NCBI GenBank assembly: GCA_017509155.1
Contig: JAFWQE010000016.1
Coordinates: forward strand, 45,055-109,054
Length of the DNA stretch: 64,000 nucleotides
Source: Prevotella sp.
GTDB taxonomy: Bacteria > Bacteroidota > Bacteroidia > Bacteroidales > Bacteroidaceae
Direction: 5' to 3'
In this document: positions 52,744-61,492 of the stretch, in pieces
Layout of the letters: each line of letters starts with the position of its first letter
How positions within the stretch are numbered: position 1 is the first letter of the stretch
The notes under the pieces: generated by a model
Databases searched by the model: none
What the model saw: only the letters and a program-made list of their open reading frames with translations
Told to the model about the DNA's origin: nothing
Translations under genes and position numbers: made by a program

Positions 52744-53298
52744 TTACTCAGCTGCGGGAGCTTCCTCCTCCTCCATCTCGGGAGCTTCAACGGGAGCTTC
52801 CTCGACAACGGCGGGAGCTTCTTCAGCCACAGGAGCCTCAACAACGGGCTCGGGCTGGTTCTCGGCAACGACCTTCACGGGCACCTTCACCTCAACTTCC
52901 TTGTGGAAGTGTACGGTAGCCTCGTAGTCGCCCACCTTCTTGGCCTCGCTCATCGTCACGATCTTGCGGTCGATTTCGATGCCCTTCTCCTTCAGAGCAG
53001 CCACGACCTGGGCAGCACCAACGCTACCATAGGTGACGCCTGTTGCAGAAACCTTGGCGGCAATCTCCAGAACGATGCCCTCGAGTGCCTTGGCGCGGTC
53101 CTCGGCAGCAGCCTTGATGGCAGCGAGCTTGTGAGCCTGCTGACGCAGATTCTCAGCGAGCACCTTCTTGGCACTTTCACTGGCGATGACGCCCTTTCCC
53201 TGCGGGATGAGATAGTTGCGGCCGTAGCCGTTCTTCACATTCACGATATCGTTCTTGTAACCCAAGCCGATAATGTCTTCCTTCAGAATGATTTCCAT
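52744..53298 (-). CDS. rplI: Ribosomal protein L9 with acidic C-terminal extension
   Basis: 184 residues against the usual ~148. The L9 N-domain (MEIILKEDIIGLGYKNDIVNV, then GYGRNYLIPQG) and long helix are standard. After ~148 comes a repetitive tail of Pro, Val, Ala and Glu (variants of EAPVAEEAP) ending EEEEAPAAE, not part of the L9 fold. L9 binds 23S rRNA helix 76 in the large subunit. The tail's role is unknown; Bacteroidales L9 proteins can carry such tails. Last gene of the operon. Confidence 0.95.
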   Translation of the reverse strand: MEIILKEDIIGLGYKNDIVNVKNGYGRNYLIPQGKGVIASESAKKVLAENLRQQAHKLAAIKAAAEDRAKALEGIVLEIAAKVSATGVTYGSVGAAQVVAALKEKGIEIDRKIVTMSEAKKVGDYEATVHFHKEVEVKVPVKVVAENQPEPVVEAPVAEEAPAVVEEAPVEAPEMEEEEAPAAE

Positions 53299-53319
53299 AA
53301 TGCAATACCTCCTTTTTAA

Positions 53320-53586
53320 TTATTTCATCATGTCAGTAACATAAGGAAGCAGCGCAATCTGGCGGGCGCGCTTCACGGCCTGAGCCACGCGACGCTGATA
53401 CTTCAGCGAGGTTCCGGTGATGCGGCGGGGAAGAATCTTACCCTGCTCGTTGAGGAACTTCTTGAGGAACTCGGGATCCTTGTAGTCGATGTACTTGATG
53501 CCACTCTTCTTGAAACGGCAATACTTCTTCTTCTTCGTGTCGATAGAAGGAGCGGTGAGATAACGGATTTCAGACTGTTCTGCCAT
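53320..53586 (-). CDS. rpsR: Ribosomal protein S18
   Basis: 88 residues. The S18 core is seen as [53 protein letters not shown]. It binds 16S rRNA next to S6. It lies 2 bp after rpsF and 21 bp before rplI. Confidence 0.97.
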   Translation of the reverse strand: MAEQSEIRYLTAPSIDTKKKKYCRFKKSGIKYIDYKDPEFLKKFLNEQGKILPRRITGTSLKYQRRVAQAVKRARQIALLPYVTDMMK

Positions 53587-53588
53587 GA

Positions 53589-53939
53589 TTATGCCTCCTC
53601 TTCTGCTTTTTTGCCAAGCTTTGCACGGCGCTTTTCAGCGTACTGCGATGCGTACTTGTCGAGTTTAACGGTCATGAAGCGGATTACCTTCTCGTCGCGA
53701 CGGTATCCAGTCTCCAATGTCTTGATTACTTCAGGCTCAGCCTTGAATCCCATCAGGAAGTAGAAACCCGTGGATTTCTTCTCAATAGCATAAGCCATCT
53801 TCTTGAGTCCCCAGGCCTCTTCGTTCACAATCTCTGCACCGTTGTCGGTGAGAACCTTCTTGAACTTAGCGACCGTTTCCTTTGTCTGTTCATCAGACAA
53901 AACGGGAGTCAGGATGAAAACGGTTTCGTAATGATTCAT
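53589..53939 (-). CDS. rpsF: Ribosomal protein S6
   Basis: 116 residues. S6 fold with [36 protein letters not shown] and [18 protein letters not shown]; the C-terminus is a short lysine-rich tail. First gene of the small operon, with a -7 box (53988-53997) 49 bp upstream. Confidence 0.97.
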   Translation of the reverse strand: MNHYETVFILTPVLSDEQTKETVAKFKKVLTDNGAEIVNEEAWGLKKMAYAIEKKSTGFYFLMGFKAEPEVIKTLETGYRRDEKVIRFMTVKLDKYASQYAEKRRAKLGKKAEEEA

Positions 53940-53987
53940 TTGATGTTTAAATAATTAAATATTAATACTTTGCTTAAAAAAGCGGGT

Positions 53988-53997
53988 GCAAAGGTAC
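53988..53997 (-). promoter_or_regulatory. -7 box for rpsF operon
   Basis: TACCTTTGCA on the minus strand. The ~49-nt leader before rpsF is AT-rich; no S6:S18-binding structure was identified by eye. Confidence 0.65.
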
Positions 53998-54149
53998 TAA
54001 AAATTCTGGAAAGCAAGAAACCAACGTCTTGTTTTTTGCTTTTTGAGCCCGTTTTTTGTCATTTATTCACATAAAAACGCACTCCGGGGGTATCTTTTTG
54101 TGCCATTCGGGTGCATTTTCTGTGCAAAGACGCTATGCGCGGATGCTTT

Positions 54150-54800
54150 TCAGGAGCGCTGGGCATTGATGCAATGCTGGCAGAGGAAAACGTAGACGAA
54201 GTCGAAATCCTCTTCGCGTACAAAGATGCGGTTCTTGTTGAGCAGCTGGTTCACCTTGATGAGGTTGTAACGGCGCTTCGGAACGAGGCGTTTCACTTTG
54301 ACAAGCGTCGAGGTGGACGAGGTGCGCTCGCTTGCCAGAAGTCCTGTGCCAGACATGCCGGGACGTCCTGACACGGAGCCCAGCAACACGGCCAGCGCGC
54401 CCACCACCTGCGCTTTCTTTACCTGACGGGGCATCTGCTGGTGCTTCACCTCGGTTTCGTCCATCGTGAAGAGCACTACATAGTACCAGCCGTAATACCA
54501 GGCAACAAGGACATAGGCCACACATCCCAAAAGCAACATGAACAGAAGGAGGAGCACAAAGCCGCCCGAAAAGCTCGCCATCTCGCCAAGCGAGAGCTTG
54601 CCATCGCACGCAATGAGCGACATATTGAACAGCCACACGATGCCGAAACTGATGAACAGCACCTTGAAGACATCAAACAGGATGGTGGGATTGCGCAACA
54701 TGGGCACCTCATAGACCCAACGGTACTTGCCGTCGGGATAGAGCCGCACGCGGTGGTCTGCCGGATGACGGTCTGGGGATGTCTGCCTTGTATTGTTCAT
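54150..54800 (-). CDS. Hypothetical two-helix membrane protein
   Basis: 216 residues. Two hydrophobic segments (ILFDVFKVLFISFGIVWLF ~40-60; SGGFVLLLLFMLLLGCVAYVLVAWYYG ~78-105) separate a basic N-terminus with a YPDGKYRWVYEV motif from a soluble C-terminal domain (~115-216) ending in a Cys-x2-Cys (LCQHCINAQ). The KYRWVYEVPM block is a pattern I have seen in small membrane proteins of several phyla, but I do not know a function. Promoter -7 box immediately upstream (54808-54817), so the leader is very short or a downstream start is used. Confidence 0.7.
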   Translation of the reverse strand: MNNTRQTSPDRHPADHRVRLYPDGKYRWVYEVPMLRNPTILFDVFKVLFISFGIVWLFNMSLIACDGKLSLGEMASFSGGFVLLLLFMLLLGCVAYVLVAWYYGWYYVVLFTMDETEVKHQQMPRQVKKAQVVGALAVLLGSVSGRPGMSGTGLLASERTSSTSTLVKVKRLVPKRRYNLIKVNQLLNKNRIFVREEDFDFVYVFLCQHCINAQRS

Positions 54801-54807
54801 TCCGCTT

Positions 54808-54817
54808 GCAAAGGTAT
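54808..54817 (-). promoter_or_regulatory. -7 box for the hypothetical membrane protein
   Basis: TACCTTTGCA on the minus strand, only 8 bp before the ATG; transcription would start almost at the start codon. Confidence 0.5.
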
Positions 54818-54924
54818 GTCTTTTTTGGCTGAAAGAAGCATCTTATGACCGAAAAAAACAAATAAAAAAGGCACTCTGCCAAGATTATTCAACAAACGAG
54901 GATGCAGAATCGCTGCCATTTCAC

Positions 54925-54934
54925 TATCTTTGCA
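54925..54934 (+). promoter_or_regulatory. -7 box for the Y1/RAYT-like gene
   Basis: TATCTTTGCA on the plus strand, 68 bp before the chosen ATG; this argues against an in-frame TTG start at 54930. Confidence 0.6.
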
Positions 54935-55001
54935 CCGTAAAACTATAAATCATGTGCCCGACGGGGCTTGCATAAAAGAAAACAGACCAAAGAGGAAAGA
55001 C

Positions 55002-56090
55002 ATGACAGAACACGAACACTGGCAGTGGCAGGAACCAGGCAGTGCCTGGAAGGGCGTAGGCCTCTATCACATCACGCTGACGGTCACCGGCCGACGGCCA
55101 GTGTTGGGCGTGCTGAGTGTTCCGGGCGGCGATCCCTCAGCGGCCCAGGTGTGCCGAACGCCTCTTGGCGATGCCCTTGTAGACTGTCTGCTGAGCATTC
55201 CACGCCACCACCCCGAGGTGAAAGTGCTGCATTTCTGCCTGATGCCCGACCATCTGCATGCCGTGCTCTACGTCCACCACACGATGGCCAAGGGCATTGG
55301 CACGCTGGTGCGTGGTTTCTGGCAGGCCGCCAAGAAGCAGGGCCGGGCCAGCAGCCATGCGGAGCCTTCTTTCTTTACCCCGAATGCCATTCGGGGAAAA
55401 CTCAAAGAAGAGAGTGGCAGACTGCAGGCCCTCGCAGCCGAGCTCTGCGGGATGATGGGCGAAGAAGCCTATTATCGCTTGGAGCCTCTCTTCAGGGAGA
55501 TGCCCTTCATAAGGCCGATGGGGCATTATTCGCAACTCCAAAACGCCATCAGGTATATAGACATGAACCCGCAACGACTGGCGACCAAACGCCTCAGACC
55601 TGGCTTTTTCCGCGTGCAGGATGGCATCGTTATCAATCAGCGCTCGTATAGCGGCGTGGGCAACGTGGCGCTGCTGACAGGTGAGCACTATGATGTTGTG
55701 CATGTGAGAAGCGTCATGGTAAAGGCGGCAGAACAAGGAAATGCTCAGGCTCTGCGCGACTACATGAACAGCCGTGTGCTGATGGCTCGCCAGGGGGTGG
55801 TGATGGTTTCGCCTTTCATATCCCCACAAGAAAAGCAGGTCATGCAAGTGCTGATACGCGAGCGTCTGCCGTTTATCTGTCTTGCAGACAACGGTTTCCG
55901 CCACTACTATAAGCCCGCGGACAGTCTCTTCGACGCTTGTGCCGCAGGCAGGCTGCTGATACTCAGCCCATGGCAGCATGACGGGAAAAAGCGGCATATC
56001 AGCCGTGCCGACTGCATGGCACTCAATGCCATGGCCGAAGACATTTGCAAACAGCTATCCCCACGACAGCAAGAGGGCGCTCCAAAATGA
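55002..56090 (+). CDS. Y1/RAYT-like transposase-derived protein with a C-terminal SLOG/DprA-like region
   Basis: The start is ATG 55002 (MTEHEHWQWQEPG) behind AGAGGAAAG; 362 residues. The N-terminal half resembles REP-associated tyrosine transposases: LYHITLTVTGRRPVLG, the HUH motif in HFCLMPDHLHAVLYV (His84, His86), FWQAAKKQG, and AIRYIDMNPQRL (~183-194), the YI-x-x-NP block. The C-terminal third (~265-325: GVVMVSPFISPQEKQVMQ, ICLADNGFRHYYKP, CAAGRLLILSPW) looks like a DprA/SLOG Rossmann domain, an inference from pattern only. No terminal repeats flank the gene and it ends in its own terminator, so it appears resident rather than a simple IS. Confidence 0.72.
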   Translation: MTEHEHWQWQEPGSAWKGVGLYHITLTVTGRRPVLGVLSVPGGDPSAAQVCRTPLGDALVDCLLSIPRHHPEVKVLHFCLMPDHLHAVLYVHHTMAKGIGTLVRGFWQAAKKQGRASSHAEPSFFTPNAIRGKLKEESGRLQALAAELCGMMGEEAYYRLEPLFREMPFIRPMGHYSQLQNAIRYIDMNPQRLATKRLRPGFFRVQDGIVINQRSYSGVGNVALLTGEHYDVVHVRSVMVKAAEQGNAQALRDYMNSRVLMARQGVVMVSPFISPQEKQVMQVLIRERLPFICLADNGFRHYYKPADSLFDACAAGRLLILSPWQHDGKKRHISRADCMALNAMAEDICKQLSPRQQEGAPK

Positions 56091-56105
56091 CTGGCGCGCC
56101 CTCTT
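56071..56105. terminator. Terminator overlapping the stop of the RAYT-like gene
   Basis: Arms AAGAGGGCGC (56071-56080) and GCGCCCTCTT (56096-56105) with a 15-nt loop containing the gene's TGA (56088-56090), followed by TGTTGT. It lies 39 bp before the rprY stop, so it may serve both convergent genes. Confidence 0.7.
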
Positions 56106-56143
56106 TGTTGTCGTGAACCGGAGTCACGGCTGTGGCCGTGGTG

Positions 56144-56842
56144 TTAGTCCATGTCGGGTGTGATGAGCTTGTAGCCCTTGCCGTGGATGTTGATGATTTC
56201 AATCTGGTCGTCGTCCTTCAGGTGCTTGCGCAGCTTGGTGATGTACACGTCCATGGAACGTGCGTTGAAGTAGTTGTCATCGATCCAGATGGTCTTCAGG
56301 GCGAAGTCGCGCTGCAGAATCTCGTTGGCGTGCGAGCAGAGCAGGGCCAGCAGTTCGTTCTCCTTGGTAGTGAGTTTGGTCTGCTTCTCGCCGATGGTGA
56401 GCAGCTGCTTCTGGGTGTCGAAGGTGAAACGACCGATGTGATAGACCGTGCTCTCCTTGTTTTTCTTTCCGCGCACGCGACGCAGGATGGCTTCAATACG
56501 GAACACGAGTTCTTCCATAGAGAACGGTTTTGTGATGTAGTCGTCGGCTCCAATCTTGAATCCCTCCAGAATGTCCTCCTTCAGCGTCTTGGCCGTGAGG
56601 AAGATAATGGGGATTTCTGCATTGGCCTGGCGGATTTCCTGTGCCAGCGTGAAGCCGTCTTTCTTGGGCATCATCACATCGAGCACGCAGATGTCGAACT
56701 TTGTCTTGAGGAAAGCTTTGTAGCCGGCCTCACCGTCAACGCAGAGCTCAGCGTTGTAACCCTTTGCCTGTAAATACTCGCGAAGCAGCATTCCGAGGTT
56801 TTCGTCGTCTTCGCACAACAAGATTTTCAATGGCTCTTCCAT
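56144..56842 (-). CDS. rprY: OmpR-family response regulator
   Basis: 232 residues. Receiver domain (KILLCEDDENLGMLLREYL, phospho-acceptor Asp in CVLDVMMPKKDGF, Lys in DDYITKPFSMEEL) and a winged-helix DNA-binding domain (LTTKENELLALLCSHANEIL, NARSMDVYITKLRKHL, IHGKGYKL). The sequence matches RprY of Bacteroides as I recall it. RprY controls envelope/stress and redox genes in Bacteroidetes. It lies 134 bp downstream of rprX, in the same direction. Confidence 0.92.
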   Translation of the reverse strand: MEEPLKILLCEDDENLGMLLREYLQAKGYNAELCVDGEAGYKAFLKTKFDICVLDVMMPKKDGFTLAQEIRQANAEIPIIFLTAKTLKEDILEGFKIGADDYITKPFSMEELVFRIEAILRRVRGKKNKESTVYHIGRFTFDTQKQLLTIGEKQTKLTTKENELLALLCSHANEILQRDFALKTIWIDDNYFNARSMDVYITKLRKHLKDDDQIEIINIHGKGYKLITPDMD

Positions 56843-56976
56843 AATTCTTCTTTTTTTAGCGGTGAGTGGTGAGTGGTGGGAGGTGGGAAATCACCCATGC
56901 CCCGTGGCACCACGTAGCCAGCACACCTGGGTTATTATTATTCTGTTTCAAACGTTTTTCCGAACACTTTCAGACA

Positions 56977-58545
56977 CTATTCGCCCACCTGGAACACCGG
57001 CAGCTTGATGGTGAACTTCGTGCCGTCTATCTTTCCTCCGCTTTCCACGTGGATTTCGCCTTTGTGCAGCTCCACGATTTTCTTCACGTAGGCCAGGCCG
57101 AGGCCAAAGCCCTTCACGTCGTGCACGTTGCCTGTGTGTACGCGGTAGAACTTGTCGAATATCTTCTTCAGGCTCTCTTTCTTGATGCCCATGCCGCTGT
57201 CTTGCACCGAGAGGAAGAGGTGGTCCTTGTCGTTCCATGTCTTCAGCCAGATGTTGAGCGGCTGGTCGGGCTTGCGATACTTCACGGCGTTGTCGAGCAG
57301 GTTGTTGATGACGTTCTGGAAGTGCACCTCGTCCACATAGATGGTTGAGTCTACGGCCCCGATGTCGGTGTATATCTTTCCGCCTGTGTGCTCCACGCGG
57401 AGGGCAAATGAGTTGGCCACGTTTTCCACCATCTCGTTCAGGTCGAGTTCCTTCTGCTTGAATACGGCTTTCTTTTTGTCGAACATCGACATCTGTAGCA
57501 CCTTCTCCACGAGGAAGCGCAGGCGCTTCGACTCGTCGTTGATGACGCCTCCCAGGTGCTTCATCATCGAGGGGCTCTTGCTCACGCTGTCGTCGCCCAG
57601 CATCTGCGCTGCCAGCGAGATGCTGGCTATGGGTGTCTTCAGCTCGTGGGTCATGTTGTTGATGAAGTCGTTCTTGATTTCCGACAGTCGCTTCTGGCGG
57701 AACACCAGCACGAGGGTGATGATGAAGGTGATGAGCAGGATGACGGTGAACACCACCGAGGGGATGACGAAGCGCACCGAGGAGAAGATATAGCTGTTCA
57801 TCTCGGGGAAGTGTATCTTCACCACACCGGCGTTCTGCTGCGGGTCGTTGCGGAAAAGGGTCTGACTGTAGCTGTATTCCTCACCTTCTTCCGTGTATTC
57901 GGGACAACGGTACACCTCGCGACCGTCGAGAGTGGACACGGTAAAGTGGTAGGGAATGTTCACGCCGTTGTTCAGCAGCTCCACCTTGATGTCCTGATCG
58001 AGCAATCTGAAGTTGACGCGCTCCTTCAGCGGCTTGTCCGATGCGGTGTAGAGGATGCTGTAGACCACCTTGTCGAGCAGCGCCTTCTGATAGACGTAAC
58101 GGTTGCGCAGGATTTCCTTCATCGACTTGCGCGCCTCGCTGATGGTGTTCTTGTCGTTGCGCAGGATCATGGCCTTGGGCATCGACGATGGCTTCGTGGC
58201 GATGGTCTTCAGCTCGAACGAGGAATAGACGGTGCCATCCTTGCCCATCACGGAGTACTGATGGCTCTCTTGCTCCGTGCCGTCGGGAGCGCCGGTACGT
58301 GTCCCAAGGGAGTCCTTCTTATAGGCGTGGCGCTCCGTCTCGTTCACGTCTTTCTCCAGATAGCGCAGCGTCTCGTTCAGCTCCAGGTTGCGCGAGGCCT
58401 GATAGAGGGCCTTGTTCACCGACTCGTCAAACTGCTCTTTCTTCATCTGAACCATCTCGTCGATGTATTTCAGCTGCAGGAAGAGCAGGGCCAGGAAACT
58501 GAACCCCATCACAATGGCTATTGTCCAAATCGTTCTAATTTTCAT
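56977..58545 (-). CDS. rprX: Sensor histidine kinase
   Basis: The start is MKIRTIWTIAIVMGFSFLAL (ATG 58543-58545); upstream in-frame codons overlap the promoter. 522 residues: N-terminal helix, a long periplasmic sensor region (~30-270), second helix (~275-300), HisKA with phospho-His in NNMTHELKTPIASISLAAQ, N box NLLDNAVKYRKPD, and G boxes GMGIKKESL, GFGLGLAYV. It phosphorylates the adjacent RprY-type regulator. Confidence 0.92.
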   Translation of the reverse strand: MKIRTIWTIAIVMGFSFLALLFLQLKYIDEMVQMKKEQFDESVNKALYQASRNLELNETLRYLEKDVNETERHAYKKDSLGTRTGAPDGTEQESHQYSVMGKDGTVYSSFELKTIATKPSSMPKAMILRNDKNTISEARKSMKEILRNRYVYQKALLDKVVYSILYTASDKPLKERVNFRLLDQDIKVELLNNGVNIPYHFTVSTLDGREVYRCPEYTEEGEEYSYSQTLFRNDPQQNAGVVKIHFPEMNSYIFSSVRFVIPSVVFTVILLITFIITLVLVFRQKRLSEIKNDFINNMTHELKTPIASISLAAQMLGDDSVSKSPSMMKHLGGVINDESKRLRFLVEKVLQMSMFDKKKAVFKQKELDLNEMVENVANSFALRVEHTGGKIYTDIGAVDSTIYVDEVHFQNVINNLLDNAVKYRKPDQPLNIWLKTWNDKDHLFLSVQDSGMGIKKESLKKIFDKFYRVHTGNVHDVKGFGLGLAYVKKIVELHKGEIHVESGGKIDGTKFTIKLPVFQVGE

Positions 58546-58581
58546 TGCCTCGATGCCGAAGGCTTTGTAACCTATCAGCGA

Positions 58582-58591
58582 TGCAAAAGTA
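58582..58591 (-). promoter_or_regulatory. -7 box for rprXY
   Basis: TACTTTTGCA on the minus strand, 37 bp before the rprX start. Confidence 0.6.
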
Positions 58592-58743
58592 AGAAATCTT
58601 CTGATACACGGCAATTATTTCGTTAAATATTTTGGTTAAATTTACTTCAATTAACCATTAAATGACATTATATTTAATATTTATCAACTTAAAAATACAG
58701 ACTCTCTGCCTCATTACTTGTATCTTAGAACGTTATCGTCAGC

Positions 58744-58831
58744 AGCTATTCACCTGGAAGAAGCCGACGAACATCACTTTTCGCGCCATCTTTCCTTCAG
58801 AAATCTGCCGTCAAAAGAGAATAAATGTGCC
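58744..58831. repeat. 22-bp phased repeat array, four units (array 5)
   Basis: Units end in GCC at 58765, 58787, 58809 and 58831, each exactly 22 bp apart. Bodies differ in sequence, so only the phase and the terminal GCC are conserved. It lies in the divergent spacer between rprX and the BspA-like gene. Confidence 0.6.
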
Positions 58832-58914
58832 AGAATAAAAAAAGAAAAATCTAGAAATATCATCCCGACATACACAGCCCTTTGTTTTGCAGGCATGAAA
58901 AATAAGGAAAAATA

Positions 58915-58948
58915 TTTGCAGGTTTCAGGGAAAAGCGCTATCTTTGCA
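58915..58948 (+). promoter_or_regulatory. Consensus Bacteroidetes promoter for the BspA-like gene
   Basis: TTTG at 58915-58918, a 20-bp spacer, then TATCTTTGCA at 58939-58948: the full TTTG-N(19-21)-TAnnTTTG arrangement, the best promoter in the window. The start codon follows 66 bp later with AAGAAAGGA near 59000 as a possible ribosome site. Confidence 0.8.
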
Positions 58949-59014
58949 GAGAGTTTCCAAAACGATGCAAGAATCGACATCTAATTACCAACCCTATAAA
59001 AGAAAGGACTTATT

Positions 59015-61420
59015 ATGAAAAAAATCTACACAAGACTCTTCTTGCTGCTGATGGCAGTGGGAATGAGCACAAATGCTTTGGCTGGCTACTTCTGGATCAA
59101 CGGAACACTGTATTACGACACCCAGGACTACAGCGACATCCTTGACGACGGCGGAAGCCTTAGCTTCGACGCCGCCACCTACACACTCACCATGAACAAC
59201 TGTACAGGCGTGAAGGGCATCGACTTTGCCAAGGAAGCCTGGCCCGACTGGAAAATACCCACCATCCGCCTCATCGGAGAGAACACGATGACCGTTGACG
59301 AGGCGGGGTATAGTGGAGCCATCTACAACCAGTATGGTGGCATCATCATCGACGGAGAGTACACCGGCAAGCTTACCATGAACGGAACGGGCCTCTCCAT
59401 CGCCATACAGGCTGGAATCCCAGGAGAGGAGTTCGACGGCGGCCTAGGCTACACTGGCTTCACGGTCACCGTGAAGAACTGCGACCTGAACATCACGGCC
59501 CAGGAATTTGCGTTCAAGATTCCCGAAGGCACGCTGAACATAATAGCTGCAAATACGTACTTGCAAGCCAATGGAAGCGTCACGAATTGTTCCAATGTCT
59601 CACACCAGGATGTAAAGGACATACCTTCTCAGTATAATACAACAAACCTGCTGAAGACCGAGCGGTGGATTAAGCTGAGTGTCGACATGGGAAGCGATGT
59701 GGTCAGCGAGCGTACCTACGGCAGCCTGGAAAGGGCAGTGGTAAGTGCGGGTCGCGAACTGAACCATGTGAATGAGCTTCATGTAGAGGGAGCCATCACG
59801 GGCAAGGACCTCACCAGCATGTGCATCGCTGCCAAAGAAGGCGAGCTGGAACACATCGACCTCCTGTGGGCTTACATCAGGACAACAGGCGATGCTGAGA
59901 TGGACAAACTCATCTACAGCACGGTGGATAAAGACAACGCGGTGCCAAACATGGTTTTTAGCTATGCGAAGAAGCTGAAATACCTCATGCTGCCCGTTAT
60001 GACGCAGGAAATAGGGAACTTCATCGTTACAGGAACACAGGTGGAACGCCTGCTGGTGCCCGCCTATGTCAGGTATATTGATTCACATGCCTTTGATGCC
60101 GAGAACCTGAAGATCGTGGACTTATACGACTCTTTAGGAAGGGGCATGTCAGAAGAAGACGTGTTCATGAACTTCTTCTCTCACAGTCCTTTCATGTACT
60201 CCTACTTGGAATCTATCCGCGTGGGCGAAGAGGTTGACTGGGAATACTGGAAGATGAGCAGTTTGCCGGGAAACTACGCTTATGACGTGATGCGCTCGGT
60301 AAACGGCGTGCTCTATACGTCAGACATGAAAACCCTGATGCACTATCCGTCCAGGCATAAGGCCGTCAACCAGTATGGCAACTATGCCACCGTCTACGAC
60401 TACGACATACCGGAAACGGTAACGAAAATCGAGGGCTACGCTTTCTTTGGCAACGAGAACCTGAGCACCATCGTGATTCCCGAGTCGGTGACTTTCATCG
60501 GCTATGGCGCCTTCGAGTGGCAGAAGGGATACAAGCGCATCATCGTGCCGGCCAGCGTCAGCTATGGTAGTGACGATGTGTTCGGGGTGATGTACAGCGA
60601 CGCAAACGACGACCACGGCACCATGGACATCTTCCTGCTCAACAAGAAGCCCGCGTCAACAGAAATCGTATCTGCCGGCTTTGAGAACGCAAGTGTGGAC
60701 TACATCACCGTCAGAGTGCCCTACCAGTCGCTCGACGCCTACAAGGCTTCCGACAAGTTCAAGCATCTCAACGTGTTGCCTATGCTGGTGGGAACGGGCG
60801 AGACCACGCCGTTCTACTACGACAAGCCCGTCTATCTCTCCATGAGCGACTGGGCTAGTAATGATTCCTATGATCCTGTTAACGCCTACGTGGTCGTCGG
60901 CTTGGACGAGACAACCGGAACGGCTATCATGGCTAACCTGAACCCTGGCAACGGTTCGATGATACCCGCCAGTACGGCCGTCGTAGTGAAGCCTACACGC
61001 CTGAACGGCTGCTATCCTTTTGATATTCTCGAAAGACCGCTTAATGGTCCACGCCGCATCGTCGTGAACGGTGTACCTGTAGACAACTATCTGGTCGGCG
61101 TGGCCTCAACGACAACCGTGCAGCCCACTCAGGGCAACCGCTACAACTACCAGCTCGACGGAGAGAAGTTCGTGCTCATGAAACAGCCGGTGGAGATGCC
61201 CGCAGGAAGTGTCTACCTGCAAGCAGACTTCCAGAAGAACCAGCTCTCACAGACTACGGTCAGTGCCGACAACGTTGTCGACTACTCTATACCGACAAGC
61301 ATCGACAATGCGGGTACACAGCTTCTCAACAACGAGTGGCGCAACCTCAACGGCCAGCGCGTCAACGCTCCACAGCGCGGCGTCTACATCAACAACGGCC
61401 GCAAGGTGGTGTTCAAGTAA
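59015..61420 (+). CDS. Secreted BspA-like leucine-rich-repeat (LRR_5) surface protein
   Basis: 801 residues with signal peptide (MKKIYTRLFLLLMAVGMSTNALA). A beta-rich N-region (~24-200: GGIIIDGEYTGKLTMNG) is followed by BspA/LRR_5-type repeats (~330-560), e.g. IPETVTKIEGYAFFGNENL, IVIPESVTFIGYGAFEW and IVPASVSYG. The C-terminus is WRNLNGQRVNAPQRGVYI plus NNGRKVVFK, the same short tail as in the two mannan-locus proteins. BspA relatives bind host or dietary ligands at the cell surface. It is monocistronic with a strong promoter and its own terminator. Confidence 0.85.
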   Translation: MKKIYTRLFLLLMAVGMSTNALAGYFWINGTLYYDTQDYSDILDDGGSLSFDAATYTLTMNNCTGVKGIDFAKEAWPDWKIPTIRLIGENTMTVDEAGYSGAIYNQYGGIIIDGEYTGKLTMNGTGLSIAIQAGIPGEEFDGGLGYTGFTVTVKNCDLNITAQEFAFKIPEGTLNIIAANTYLQANGSVTNCSNVSHQDVKDIPSQYNTTNLLKTERWIKLSVDMGSDVVSERTYGSLERAVVSAGRELNHVNELHVEGAITGKDLTSMCIAAKEGELEHIDLLWAYIRTTGDAEMDKLIYSTVDKDNAVPNMVFSYAKKLKYLMLPVMTQEIGNFIVTGTQVERLLVPAYVRYIDSHAFDAENLKIVDLYDSLGRGMSEEDVFMNFFSHSPFMYSYLESIRVGEEVDWEYWKMSSLPGNYAYDVMRSVNGVLYTSDMKTLMHYPSRHKAVNQYGNYATVYDYDIPETVTKIEGYAFFGNENLSTIVIPESVTFIGYGAFEWQKGYKRIIVPASVSYGSDDVFGVMYSDANDDHGTMDIFLLNKKPASTEIVSAGFENASVDYITVRVPYQSLDAYKASDKFKHLNVLPMLVGTGETTPFYYDKPVYLSMSDWASNDSYDPVNAYVVVGLDETTGTAIMANLNPGNGSMIPASTAVVVKPTRLNGCYPFDILERPLNGPRRIVVNGVPVDNYLVGVASTTTVQPTQGNRYNYQLDGEKFVLMKQPVEMPAGSVYLQADFQKNQLSQTTVSADNVVDYSIPTSIDNAGTQLLNNEWRNLNGQRVNAPQRGVYINNGRKVVFK

Positions 61421-61440
61421 AGTAAAACTGACGTGAAAAG

Positions 61441-61486
61441 AAAAGCGAAAGCCTCAAGTCGAGTTGACTTGAGGCTTTTCGCTTTT
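61441..61486. terminator. Strong terminator between convergent genes
   Basis: Arms AAAAGCGAAAGCCTCAAGTC (61441-61460) and GACTTGAGGC-TTTTCGCTTTT (61466-61486) with loop GAGTT and one bulged T. T- and A-rich ends allow use from both sides. Confidence 0.9.
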
Positions 61487-61492
61487 GTCCAT

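Noticed and set aside
55002-56090. Insertion sequence of the IS200/IS605 type
   Set aside because: Protein is longer than TnpA, has no companion TnpB, and no subterminal hairpins or insertion-site features were found at its ends.
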